Shown: positions 7,409 through 15,569 of the stretch, one piece after another
How positions within the stretch are numbered: the stretch's first letter is position 1
Layout of the letters: each line of letters opens with the position of its first letter
Assembly: GCA_045595425.1 (NCBI GenBank)
Contig: JAZOAL010000059.1
Location: 1-41,929 of the forward strand
Reading direction: 5' to 3'
Source of the DNA: SIG710 sp045595425
Lineage (GTDB): Bacteria; Bacillota; Clostridia; Oscillospirales; CAG-272
DNA: 41,929 nt
Notes under the pieces: generated by a model
What the model was told of the DNA's origin: nothing
What the model saw: the letters and a program-made list of their open reading frames with translations, nothing else
Database searches by the model: none
Position numbers and translations under genes: made by a program

Positions 7409-8824
7409 ATGATTTTTTCTTCGTACCGCTTTATTTTTGGATTTTTTCCTATAGTTTTTGCGGTTTTTTGCATGCTGAGGGCGATAAAAAAGCCTCTGCT
7501 AATGAAAATATGGCTTATTCTCGCCTCCTTTGCATTTTATGCTCTCGGACAGCCTGATTTCTTTGCTGTTTTTCTCTTCTCTGTATTGTTCAATTATTTG
7601 CTTGTTTTGATTATTTTACGCGATGGGCAGAAAAAATGGGCGAAGAATCTCTGTTTAATATTATCTGTTATTGAAAACATAGGACTGCTTGTCTATTTCA
7701 AGTATACAAATTTTATAATAGAAAATATCAACCTGGTTTTCGGCTCTGATATCGGAGCTGTTTCGCTCATCCTTCCCATTGGCATTTCATTTTTTACATT
7801 TCAGATACTTGCATCGGTGGTTGCGGCTTATCGAGGTGAACTGGAAAATAAAAGCCTGATTGACTATATGCTGTTTATCACATTTTTCCCCCAGCTTATA
7901 GTTGGTCCCGTTGTTATGTATGATGAGCTTTTGCCGCAGCTTGAGGGCGATGGGCTGCTAAAATGGGATCGAGACGACATAATGCGCGGAGTTTTGATGT
8001 TTTCGATCGGCGCGGCGAAAAAGATTCTTCTTGCAAATCCCATGATAAACTATGCAACGGAATTTTATTCGGGAGATATTGCCTATGCAAGCTCCGCCGA
8101 GGCTTGGATAGGAGTTCTTGCCTTTACCTTTGCTTATTATTTCGATTTTTCCGGATACATTGATATGGCGCGCGGACTCGGACTGCTTTTCGGTATAAAG
8201 CTTCCCATCAACTTCAATTCTCCTTATAAGGCGCGGGATTTTGCAGACTTTTGGCGTCGATGGAACATAACTATTTCGCGTTTCTTTAATGATACTGTAT
8301 TCAACAATCTCTTCGGCTTTGGCGACAGGATCCCGAAGCTTATCTTCGCAACTCTTGTGACCTTTCTTGTTTCGGGCATTTGGCACGGTGCGGCTTGGCA
8401 TTATATAATCTGGGGTCTGGTCTGCGGTCTGCTTGTTGCTCTTTCAAATGTTTTAACGCTCTATCGTGTTAAAATTCCGGCGGCAGTAGGGTGCACAGTT
8501 ACATTTATCGTTATGATGCTTGTGCGAGTGCTGTTTGATGCCGAGTGCATGACCGATGCGCTGACGGTTTATGGCAAGCTTTTCTCTCTTGACGGGGGAT
8601 GCTCCGCTCTGCTCTCTGCAGTAAAAGACAATCTTTCTGTTATCGGCACTATTATCATTTCCGCTGCAGTTTGCTTCTGCTTTGGAAATGTCAATTCCCT
8701 TTGCCCCGAAAAGGGGGAGGTGGAAAAGCTGACGGCTCTGCATATCATTTGGGCGGCCTTCCTTTTGGTTCTTTCGCTTGTCAATATGTCAAGCGTTTCC
8801 ACCTTTCTTTATTTCAATTTTTAA
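7409..8824 (+). CDS. MBOAT-family O-acyltransferase (DltB/AlgI-like)
   Basis: 471-residue polytopic membrane protein of the MBOAT family, which takes an acyl group from a cytoplasmic carrier and passes it to an extracellular polymer hydroxyl. Family marks: SPYKARDFADFWRRW around residue 270-285 and the catalytic-His motif SGIWHGAAWH (His326, His331). The His that normally follows FWRRW in DltB and AlgI is Asn286 here (RRWNITIS), an oddity that may mark a different subclass. It is first in a run of five co-directional genes including an acyl carrier protein, the expected donor. The acceptor could be teichoic acid, an exopolysaccharide or peptidoglycan; the sequence does not tell. Confidence 0.9.
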   Translation: MIFSSYRFIFGFFPIVFAVFCMLRAIKKPLLMKIWLILASFAFYALGQPDFFAVFLFSVLFNYLLVLIILRDGQKKWAKNLCLILSVIENIGLLVYFKYTNFIIENINLVFGSDIGAVSLILPIGISFFTFQILASVVAAYRGELENKSLIDYMLFITFFPQLIVGPVVMYDELLPQLEGDGLLKWDRDDIMRGVLMFSIGAAKKILLANPMINYATEFYSGDIAYASSAEAWIGVLAFTFAYYFDFSGYIDMARGLGLLFGIKLPINFNSPYKARDFADFWRRWNITISRFFNDTVFNNLFGFGDRIPKLIFATLVTFLVSGIWHGAAWHYIIWGLVCGLLVALSNVLTLYRVKIPAAVGCTVTFIVMMLVRVLFDAECMTDALTVYGKLFSLDGGCSALLSAVKDNLSVIGTIIISAAVCFCFGNVNSLCPEKGEVEKLTALHIIWAAFLLVLSLVNMSSVSTFLYFNF

Positions 8825-8833
8825 GGGGGAAAA

Positions 8834-10672
8834 ATGTCACTTAAAAAACAATTATCTGTTTTTGCGGCCGCGTGCATGATTTTTGCCGCGCTTTATGCCG
8901 CTTTCAATGCTCTTGTTGACCCATTTGGGGTGTTTGGAGACATTATATTTGATTATTATGAATACAACATGACAGAGAATCCCCGTGTGGCAAAGATAGC
9001 CTATATCGATAAGCACGGAGATGAATACGATTCATATGTTTTCGGCTGTTCAAAGTCATCATCCTATCCCTTGGAAGAGCTTAACGAATATCTTGACGCA
9101 AGCTTTTTCAATATGTTTGCCTATGGCGGCGATCTTGCGGATATCGAGAAGATGGCGGCATACGTTATAGAAACAAAAGAGGTGAGGAACCTTGTTCTCT
9201 CCATCGGACCCGAGGCGGCATACCGCTATGACAGCGAGGAGGACTCTCTGAAGGACAATCTTCATGAAAAGGTTGATAACGGGATAAATCCGTTTATTTT
9301 CTACGGTAAATATCTTTTTCTCAATCCTGCCTATTCGCTTGATAAGATAGATTCATATTTTAGCCGCTCTTATCTGCCCGATTCCTCAAATGTTTTTATA
9401 GCGGAAAGCGGAGCTTATAATAAGAGATGCAGAGATGCCATGCCTATATCGGATATTGATTCGTATTATGCCGATATGGCGGGAGCGGAATTTGATATAA
9501 CTTATCCGCGTCCCCTTGATTATATTGATCAGGCACTTGTATCGGTTGAGAATATCAAAAAGGCATGTGATGAAAAGGGGATAAACTTTATTCTTATAGG
9601 CTCGCCTATGTATGACGGTGAAATCGCCTGCTATGATCCTTCGCAAATTGCCGAGTTTACCACAAGGCTGGCACAGATAACCGATTTTTATAATTTCTGG
9701 GGCTACAATGCTTTTTCCCATGATGCGCGGTATTTTTATGATGGCTATCATTTCAGAAATGCTGTGGGCAGTGCCGCTCTTGGATACATTTTCGGAAATG
9801 AGGATATCTATATTCCCGAGAGCTTCGGCAGACTGACAACTGCCGAAACGGTTGACTATGACCTTGCCGAGATGAATAATCCGAGCTTTGGAAAAGATGA
9901 GCTTTTAACTGCCGAAGTTCCTATACTTATGTATCATGCTTTGACAGAGAAAGCGGATCAGGCAAGCGAGACCATCATAACGACAGCCGCTTTTGAAGAG
10001 CAGATATCGGCACTGACAGAGGCAGGCTACACCGCTGTTTTCTATGATGATCTCCGTGATTATGTAAATGAAGGCAAGACTCTGCCGGAAAAGCCGATCC
10101 TTATAACCTTTGACGATGGATATTCTTCAAATCTTGAGCTGGCAATGCCGATACTTGAAAAATACGGTCAGTGTGCAACCGTATCTGTTATCGGCGTAAG
10201 CGTCGGCAAGGATACCTATAAGGATACGGGCATTGCAATGTACCCTCATTTCAGTCTTGATGAGGCGAGAACGGCTTATGAAAAGGGTGTTTTCGATTTT
10301 CAGTCTCATACCTATGACATGCACCGGAATGATTATGATGATGAACCCCGAGAGGGCATGATGCCAAAAGAAGGGGAGAGCGAGGAGAATTATATTTCAG
10401 CTCTGCGCGAAGATTTTTCATGTTCCCGCAGTCAGATGGAAGAGGGGATCGGCAATGAGGTCTTCGTTATAACCTATCCCCACGGAAAGTTTGCCGAGCT
10501 TACGGATATTGTTCTCATGGAGAGCGGTGCCGATATCAGCGTTACCGTTTATGATGGGATAAACGAGATAATAAAGGGTCTGCCCCAATCCCTGCGCGGA
10601 CTCCGCCGTTTTAACATGACCGACAGCATTAGCGGAGACGAGATTATCCGAAAAATATCAGAATATAACTGA
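8834..10672 (+). CDS. SGNH-like (DltD/AlgX-type) domain fused to polysaccharide deacetylase
   Basis: 612-residue, membrane-anchored extracellular protein with an N-terminal signal anchor (FAAACMIFAALYAAFNALV). Residues ~30-330 look like an SGNH-type acyltransferase/esterase partner of MBOAT proteins: candidate nucleophile Ser73 in VFGCSKSSSYP, and Asp303/His306 in YDGYHFRNAVG, the usual DxxH dyad. Residues ~345-612 are a NodB-type polysaccharide deacetylase: ITFDDGYSSN (Asp427, Asp428), SHTYDMH (metal ligands His492, His497) and TYPHGKF. It starts 9 nt after the MBOAT gene, with GGGGG before the ATG. The predicted role is polymer acyl transfer combined with N-deacetylation. SGNH and deacetylase domains are usually separate genes; this fusion is unusual. 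Confidence 0.85.
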   Translation: MSLKKQLSVFAAACMIFAALYAAFNALVDPFGVFGDIIFDYYEYNMTENPRVAKIAYIDKHGDEYDSYVFGCSKSSSYPLEELNEYLDASFFNMFAYGGDLADIEKMAAYVIETKEVRNLVLSIGPEAAYRYDSEEDSLKDNLHEKVDNGINPFIFYGKYLFLNPAYSLDKIDSYFSRSYLPDSSNVFIAESGAYNKRCRDAMPISDIDSYYADMAGAEFDITYPRPLDYIDQALVSVENIKKACDEKGINFILIGSPMYDGEIACYDPSQIAEFTTRLAQITDFYNFWGYNAFSHDARYFYDGYHFRNAVGSAALGYIFGNEDIYIPESFGRLTTAETVDYDLAEMNNPSFGKDELLTAEVPILMYHALTEKADQASETIITTAAFEEQISALTEAGYTAVFYDDLRDYVNEGKTLPEKPILITFDDGYSSNLELAMPILEKYGQCATVSVIGVSVGKDTYKDTGIAMYPHFSLDEARTAYEKGVFDFQSHTYDMHRNDYDDEPREGMMPKEGESEENYISALREDFSCSRSQMEEGIGNEVFVITYPHGKFAELTDIVLMESGADISVTVYDGINEIIKGLPQSLRGLRRFNMTDSISGDEIIRKISEYN

Positions 10673-10691
10673 AGATTTATGCCTCAGGCGG

Positions 10692-10721
10692 CTTAAACCC
10701 TTTTTGAAAAAAGGGTTTAAG
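10692..10721. repeat. Palindrome CTTAAACCCTTTTT, terminator-like
   Basis: Perfect inverted repeat (10692-10705 and 10708-10721). It could attenuate transcription after the deacetylase gene. It lacks a T tract directly after the stem, so it may equally be a dispersed palindromic repeat. Confidence 0.45.
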
Positions 10722-10770
10722 GATCCTAAAAACTTGAATGGACATAATACTGAAATTAAAAGTGTATCAC

Positions 10771-10862
10771 GTTAAACAATAATTTAGCATAGAAGTAACA
10801 GAGAGCCGCAGCAGCGGGGATCTTTTTTGGCTCTTTGTTACTTCGCTAAATTATTGTTTAAC
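10771..10862. mobile_element. Small 92-bp palindromic element inside the operon
   Basis: GTTAAACAATAATTTAGC (10771-10788) is matched perfectly by its complement at 10845-10862. The next inner ~15 bp (GAAGTAACAGAGAGCC versus its partner) pair with one mismatch, so nearly the whole element folds into one hairpin with a ~21-nt loop. The outer core TAAACAATAATTT is the same as in the 374-bp element at 6921-7294, so the two belong to one family. It separates the deacetylase gene from the acyl carrier gene and may reduce or shape read-through. Confidence 0.6.
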
Positions 10863-10898
10863 ATTTCGTAGAATAATTAAACCGAAAGGATATATCAA

Positions 10899-11132
10899 AT
10901 GTCACCAACAGAAATTTTGCTTGAATTTTTTGCAAATGAGAAGAAGATAAGCGGCATTGACGAGAATACCGATCTTTTTAAAGAGGGGCATGTAAACTCC
11001 CTTTTTGCCCTTGAAATGGTTGTTTTTCTTGAAAAGACCTTTTCACTGAAAATTCCCAGAAAGGAAATGAACAAGGCAAATTTTACAAGTGTCGGGGCAA
11101 TGGCGGCACTTGTGGAACGCCTCGGGAAATGA
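10899..11132 (+). CDS. Acyl carrier protein
   Basis: 77-residue cytoplasmic carrier protein. Phosphopantetheine would be attached at Ser34 in GHVNSLFALEMV, where the common DSL is NSL. The preceding TDLFKEG and the downstream helix ALEMVVFLEKTF fit the four-helix ACP fold. AAAGGA precedes the ATG. The FkbH-like gene starts 1 nt after its stop, the classic pairing in which FkbH loads a three-carbon unit onto a dedicated ACP. It is not the housekeeping fatty acid ACP, which carries DSL and sits beside fab genes. Confidence 0.88.
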   Translation: MSPTEILLEFFANEKKISGIDENTDLFKEGHVNSLFALEMVVFLEKTFSLKIPRKEMNKANFTSVGAMAALVERLGK

Positions 11133-11133
11133 T

Positions 11134-12162
11134 ATGGCAAGGGAAGCGAAGATAAAATGCCTCATTTTCGATCTTGACTGCACCCTGTGGCAGGGCGTGC
11201 TTTCGGAGGGAGGCGGCAGAGAGCTCACCCGCGGAATGAGAGAATTTGTACACGAGCTTGACAAACGAGGCATAGTTATGAGCATTGCTTCGAAAAATGA
11301 TTTTGAAGCTGCAATGACAAATCTGCGCCGCTTCGGACTTGAAGAATATTTTCTTTGTCCCGAAATAAATTGGGGCGCAAAGTCAGCCTCTATAAAAAAC
11401 ATAATTTCCTCTCTTGGCATCAAAGCGGGCTCTGTGGCTTTTCTTGATGACAATCCTTTTGAGCGCGATGAGGTGTCCTTTGCACTGCCCGATGTGCGCG
11501 TTTACGATGCGGCAGATTTTAAAGACCTGCTGGGTAGGGAAGAGTTTTGTCCTGCTTTTATCACTGAGGATGCAAAGAACCGCAGGAAAATGTATCGGGC
11601 GGATTTTGCACGCAGGGAGGATGAAAAATCCTTCGGCGGCTCGGCAGAAGAATTTTTGAAGACTCTTGATATGAAGCTGGAGATATCTCCCGTTACCGAA
11701 AACGATCTGAAAAGGGTTCATGAGCTGACCTTGCGCACTCATCAGCTCAATTCAACGGGATATACATATGATTTTGACGAGCTTAAAGCACTTATCGATT
11801 CAAGGGAGCATATTTTTCTTATTGCTTCCCTTGAAGACAAATACGGAGACAGCGGTAAGGTGGGTATAATGCTGATGGAAAAGAGTGAGGGGGCATATAT
11901 CCTGAAATTGCTCATAGTTTCCTGCCGAGTTATGTCGAGAGGTGTGGGAAGTGCGCTTCTGACGCATGCTATAAAGCTGGCAAAATCGGAAAACAAAAGG
12001 CTTTTGGCACATTTCCGCGAGACCGAGCACAACAGAATTATGTATATAACCTACAAAATGATGGGCTTTGACGAGGCAGAGGAGAACGGCGCGGACATTC
12101 TGCTTGAATTTGCAGAAGAGGAAGCACCCGAATATCCGCCCTATCTTGATATAAAATCATGA
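11134..12162 (+). CDS. FkbH-like HAD-IIIC phosphatase / glyceryl-ACP synthase-like protein
   Basis: 342-residue cytoplasmic protein. The HAD motif DLDCT (Asp13, Asp15, Thr17) follows LIFDLDCTLWQGVL; Ser/Lys motifs lie at SIASKND and FLDDNPFERDEV is the third HAD motif. The C-terminal ~150 residues are GNAT-like (ISPVTENDLKRVHELTLRTHQLNSTGY). Characterised FkbH homologues dephosphorylate 1,3-bisphosphoglycerate and load a glyceryl group on an ACP thiol. The ATG at 11134 is chosen because an earlier ATG at 11089 lies inside the ACP gene, and 11134 gives the family N-terminus. Spacing shows it is translated with the ACP. The glyceryl-like cargo is inferred from the family. Confidence 0.87.
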   Translation: MAREAKIKCLIFDLDCTLWQGVLSEGGGRELTRGMREFVHELDKRGIVMSIASKNDFEAAMTNLRRFGLEEYFLCPEINWGAKSASIKNIISSLGIKAGSVAFLDDNPFERDEVSFALPDVRVYDAADFKDLLGREEFCPAFITEDAKNRRKMYRADFARREDEKSFGGSAEEFLKTLDMKLEISPVTENDLKRVHELTLRTHQLNSTGYTYDFDELKALIDSREHIFLIASLEDKYGDSGKVGIMLMEKSEGAYILKLLIVSCRVMSRGVGSALLTHAIKLAKSENKRLLAHFRETEHNRIMYITYKMMGFDEAEENGADILLEFAEEEAPEYPPYLDIKS

Positions 12163-13841
12163 AGAGGATCATTATTTGTTTGCTCTCGGCACTTGCTTTA
12201 GCTCTCTGTGCTTGCAGTATGCAGACATCGGCAGATACGCAAGGCTCTGTGCCAAGCGAAGCGGAGGTATCTCCCTTTGACCCCTGCACGGTCGGAGTGA
12301 TTATAAAAGGCGAAAGAATTTCTGTTCAAAAGGATATTGGGGGAGGGGGATATACCCTTTATCTGCCGTCTTTTTCGAAGGACATCGTTTGGTCTCTTTC
12401 GGGGGATACCGTTTTGAACGGAAATACTATCACGGATGGCGAAAGTGCAGAGATACTTAATAGTGCCATGAGTGTGACATTTGGGAATTTTGAAGTAAAA
12501 ATAATGCTTTCGGCGAATATTCCCGCGTTGTTTTTGACATCGGATGAGGGGACAATGGATAATATAAACGCAAGTGCTGATCATTCATACAGTACGGGCG
12601 GTGCTTTTTCATTGCTTTCGGCAGATGGTGAAACACTTGCCGCCGGGCGGCTTAAAAAGATACGAGGCAGAGGAAACGCCACTTGGCAGGGAGAGAAAAA
12701 GCCCTATCAGATAGAGCTGTCTTCAAAGGAATCCTTGCTTGGACTTGCCGAGGCGAAAAAATATATTTTGCTTGCTAATTATTATGATCCATCGCTTCTG
12801 AGAAACAGTCTCGCCTTTGAGCTTGCAAAGGCGTATGAGGGCTATTCTGTTTCGGGAGAGCCTGTTGATCTTTATGCCTGCGGCGAATACCTCGGCTCAT
12901 ATCTTCTTTGTGAGAAGATAGAGATTGCAGACAATAAAATCGATATTTTTGATCTTGAAGACGCTACAGAGGAGCTTGTTTCGGGCGATATGGAGGATTA
13001 TGAGCGCACAGGCGATGTGGCAGGTGCCCAAAAGGGAAGTGCGAAATGGTTTGAGCTTCCCGCAGAGCCCGAGGATATGAGCGGCGGTTATCTGCTTGAG
13101 GTTGAATATACCGAGAGATATCCGAATGAGGTCAGCGGATTTGTGACCGAGCGCGGTTTGCCTGTCGCTATAGTTTCTCCCGAGTGTGCTTCAAGGACGC
13201 AGGTGGAATACATAAAAGAATATGTCTGCGATTTTGAGGACGCGCTCTATTCGAAGGATGGCTATAATGAAAAGGGCAGGCATTACAGCTATTATGCCGA
13301 TATGGATTCCCTTATTTTCAGATATTTGTTTGAGGAATTCGTGCTGAATATCGACGGCGGTATTTCCAGCTTTCACATTTATAAGGATTCGGATGAAAAC
13401 GGGGGAAAATTGAATTTTTCCTGCGTTTGGGATTATGACTGTTCTTTCGGAAATTATGATAAGTTTGCTGATCTCACCTCTCCCGAGCTGTTTTTTACGG
13501 GGGAAAATGAAACTCGAAATAACGGATCGATGCCTTCTTGGTTTAATGCTTTGCTTGCCAGGGATGAAATAAGAGAGCTGATGAAAGAATATTATTCGGA
13601 GACCTTCAGACCGGCAGTTCTTGCAATGGCAGAGGCTGTTCCGATACTTTCCGAGCGGATCAAAAAATCCGCAGAGATGGACCACCATCTTTACGGCAGC
13701 TTTGATAAGCGTAATTTTTACGGGGCTGACAGCGGCTCTGATTTCGAGGGCGCAGTTGCCTATCTTGAAAGCTTTATTCTCAGACGTTTGGATTTTTTTG
13801 ATCGGCAGTTCGGCTTAGATATCCGAACGATTATACAGTAA
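12159..13841 (+). CDS. cotH: CotH-family lipoprotein (atypical protein kinase family)
   Basis: 560-residue lipoprotein: signal peptide with lipobox LCAC, modified Cys19. The CotH kinase domain covers about 150-560: KKIRGRGNATW, KPYQIEL, YILLANYYDPSLLRNSLA, YLGSYLLCEKIE, SGGYLLEVEY, LNIDGGISSFHIYKD and the metal-binding VWDYDCSFGN. In Bacillus, CotH phosphorylates spore coat proteins; lipoprotein CotH homologues are common on clostridial surfaces without proven spore function. The start overlaps the FkbH-like stop by 4 bases, so it belongs to the surface-modification operon, possibly acting on a protein or polymer that the pathway decorates. The symbol reflects family only. Confidence 0.82.
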   Translation: MKRIIICLLSALALALCACSMQTSADTQGSVPSEAEVSPFDPCTVGVIIKGERISVQKDIGGGGYTLYLPSFSKDIVWSLSGDTVLNGNTITDGESAEILNSAMSVTFGNFEVKIMLSANIPALFLTSDEGTMDNINASADHSYSTGGAFSLLSADGETLAAGRLKKIRGRGNATWQGEKKPYQIELSSKESLLGLAEAKKYILLANYYDPSLLRNSLAFELAKAYEGYSVSGEPVDLYACGEYLGSYLLCEKIEIADNKIDIFDLEDATEELVSGDMEDYERTGDVAGAQKGSAKWFELPAEPEDMSGGYLLEVEYTERYPNEVSGFVTERGLPVAIVSPECASRTQVEYIKEYVCDFEDALYSKDGYNEKGRHYSYYADMDSLIFRYLFEEFVLNIDGGISSFHIYKDSDENGGKLNFSCVWDYDCSFGNYDKFADLTSPELFFTGENETRNNGSMPSWFNALLARDEIRELMKEYYSETFRPAVLAMAEAVPILSERIKKSAEMDHHLYGSFDKRNFYGADSGSDFEGAVAYLESFILRRLDFFDRQFGLDIRTIIQ

Positions 13842-13969
13842 TGCTAAAAACCCAAAGACTTGCGTCAAGAGAGAAAAATTATTCTGCGGATTAAAAAAAC
13901 TGCCTGTTTTTTCCGAGAGGTAAAAATGTATACAAAACTCCTATCCTTGTCAATACTTTTGACATACGG

Positions 13970-14290
13970 ATGGGAGTGATTTTTATTTATTATAGTAAAG
14001 TTGAAATATGCGGAGTCAATACCGCAAAGCTAAAAACACTGACAGCCGAGGAAACACAGGAATTGCTTTTGAAAACAAAAAAAGGCGATGTGAAAGCCCG
14101 CGAAACGCTGATATATGGAAATCTCAGGCTGGTTCTCAGCGTTATTCAGCGCTTCATCGGCAGAAAAGAGCTGATGGACGATCTTTTTCAGGTGGGTTGT
14201 ATAGGACTTATCAAAGCCGTGGATAACTTTAATACAGATCTTGGCGTTCGCTTCAGCACCTATGCCGTGCCAATGATTATAGAATGGTGA
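13970..14290 (+). pseudogene. sigG: Truncated sporulation sigma factor, sigma-G type
   Basis: 106 residues matching the start of sigma-G: KVEICGVNTAKL (the family N-terminus) then NLRLVLSVIQRF, DDLFQVGCIGLIKAVDNF and FSTYAVPMII. The match covers region 1.2 through most of 2.3; after MII the normal G-E-I-R-R stretch is replaced by E-W-stop. The -10 recognition helix (2.4) and all of region 4 are missing, so it cannot direct RNA polymerase. Full-length sigma-G is about 255 residues and I see no second half in the window. The gene with homing-endonuclease-associated repeats starts 26 nt after the break. Either an intact copy exists elsewhere or this lineage no longer makes spores. Confidence 0.85.
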
Positions 14291-14315
14291 AACAGGAGAT
14301 GAAGAGAGGTTAAAA

Positions 14316-14846
14316 ATGACGAGAAAACAAGCAATCATAACGGTTTTGGATGCCCTTGACGGTAAGGAAGAATACAGAGAAGCACTTGATCTTTTAAAGG
14401 ATATCTCGGATGAGCTACCGCTTATGCATTGGTCGGATAAATCCATCAGAGATACCATCGATCAGTTTATTGTTGACAATGGCAGAGTTCCAACAGCTTC
14501 GGATTTCCGCAAAAAAGGTATGCCGCCACATACGGTTATAAGGCAAAAGTACGGCATAAATCTCGCGGAATGGCTTCTTTTAAATTATCCTTCCGAAAAA
14601 AATAATAAAAATAAGAATCGAATAAAAAACACGGAGGATTTTATTGAAGAATATAACCGTCTTAAACCAACAAGACGAGAAGATTTCAACAAAAAGCGCT
14701 CTCCACACGTCAAAAGCTGGCAGACTATAGCTTCTTATTTTGCTTTGACCTCCTGGCAAGCACTTTTAAAAGAACTTTGCCTTGAAAGATACACACAAAA
14801 ACGCAGTAAGGAAATAAAAGTTCAAATACATATTGATAATATTTAG
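14316..14846 (+). CDS. Protein with homing-endonuclease-associated (HNH_repeat-like) repeats
   Basis: 176-residue protein. Two copies of a ~50-residue module are visible: IRDTIDQFIVDNGRVPTASDF to AEWLLLNYP (~45-90) and TEDFIEEYNRLKPTRREDF to WQALLKELC (~106-158), each a helix, a Pro/Arg turn, then a helix-turn-helix-like segment with a Trp. This resembles the homing endonuclease associated repeat, a DNA-binding module often found next to HNH nucleases. No nuclease motif is present here, so it may be only a DNA-binding protein. AGAGGT precedes the ATG. It sits right at the sigG break, which suggests a connection with the insertion or rearrangement there. Confidence 0.55.
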   Translation: MTRKQAIITVLDALDGKEEYREALDLLKDISDELPLMHWSDKSIRDTIDQFIVDNGRVPTASDFRKKGMPPHTVIRQKYGINLAEWLLLNYPSEKNNKNKNRIKNTEDFIEEYNRLKPTRREDFNKKRSPHVKSWQTIASYFALTSWQALLKELCLERYTQKRSKEIKVQIHIDNI

Positions 14847-14892
14847 GAGATTTTACAATCATATCCCCCAAAAGTCTCTGCTCCGAGCATCA

Positions 14893-15018
14893 GTGCTTTC
14901 TATTTTATTTTTAATCAGTTACAAGTGGAATGCTAAAAGCACAAAAACAATTCTTGCCCATCCGGAAAATATCACGTATCGGGTTCAATAAAGCCCGGAA
15001 ATTATAACGTGGGCAGAA
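14893..15018. other. Possible structured RNA with nested stems and a direct repeat
   Basis: This lies in the 776-bp gene-free gap 14847-15622. GTGCTTT (14893-14899) pairs with AAAGCAC (14936-14942). TGCCCA (14955-14960) pairs with TGGGCA (15010-15015) and is extended by TTC/GAA around one bulge. Inside, CGGGTT (14980-14985) pairs with AGCCCG (14992-14997). Two near-identical 16-mers, CCGGAAAATATCACGT (14962-14977) and CCGGAAATTATAACGT (14995-15010), overlap this fold. I do not recognise a known RNA class. Confidence 0.25.
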
Positions 15019-15165
15019 CCGATAAAATTATTTTTATATGGGCTTTTTGTTGAAAGAGTCTTAATTTACAACCAAAATTTTGTTTGAACTACTATCGTAA
15101 GCATAGGTATTTCGTGCTTAAACGCGTTTATGACAGTAAAGTTTCTGATTTATAACCTAATACCG

Positions 15166-15200
15166 AAGCAGATTGTAAACAACAGTCTGCTTTATTTTGT
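15166..15200 (+). terminator. Intrinsic terminator after the sigG/repeat-protein unit
   Basis: AAGCAGATTGT (15166-15176) pairs with ACAGTCTGCTT (15182-15192) with one G-T pair, followed by TATTTTGT. Confidence 0.5.
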
Positions 15201-15307
15201 AATCAAAATGCTGTTTTGAGTTGCTTTTCCTTATTCTTCTTTTCTTCTTTCATACTTATTTCAGAAGAGAATTTCAGCGAAGCCTATCTTCCCCCGAAGG
15301 GGCCCGG

Positions 15308-15345
15308 TTGTGTTTACACCCTCCGAAGTGGGGGTGTTGACACAA
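15308..15345. repeat. 38-bp inverted repeat in the gap before the glycyl radical locus
   Basis: TTGTGTTTACACCC and GGGTGTTGACACAA are complementary except for two positions, with a 10-nt loop. It is preceded by another small hairpin (CCCCCGAAGGGG). Around it the DNA is extremely T/C-rich. No gene is supported here. Confidence 0.4.
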
Positions 15346-15539
15346 TAGGGACTGGTCTCCCTCTCCCTATCCTTCTCCTCTTCTTCTTTTTTCTTCTTTT
15401 CTTTGCATATGTTATACCGTACTGTTGTTTTTAAACAGCTTTTGTATATGCGACTTTACATTCAATATTGTGACAATTTGACAGGATTACATTTTAAGTC
15501 GAAAAAGTCAAAATAACGAATATGAGGTCAAATATTCTG

Positions 15540-15569
15540 TTGCAAATGTGTTTTACAAGACGCTATAAT
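15540..15569 (+). promoter_or_regulatory. Sigma-A promoter of the glycyl radical enzyme operon
   Basis: TTGCAA (15540-15545), 18 bp spacer, TATAAT (15564-15569), 53 bp before the first gene. Confidence 0.6.

Noticed and set aside
14893..15018. Possible tRNA, 6S RNA or known riboswitch in the gap
   Set aside because: No cloverleaf, no CCA end and no motif of a riboswitch class I know; it is reported only as an unclassified structured segment.
15216..15434. 72-residue open frame in the T/C-rich gap before the beta-helix gene
   Set aside because: The translation is Phe/Leu-rich low-complexity reading over pyrimidine tracts and an inverted repeat, with no ribosome binding site or homology pattern.
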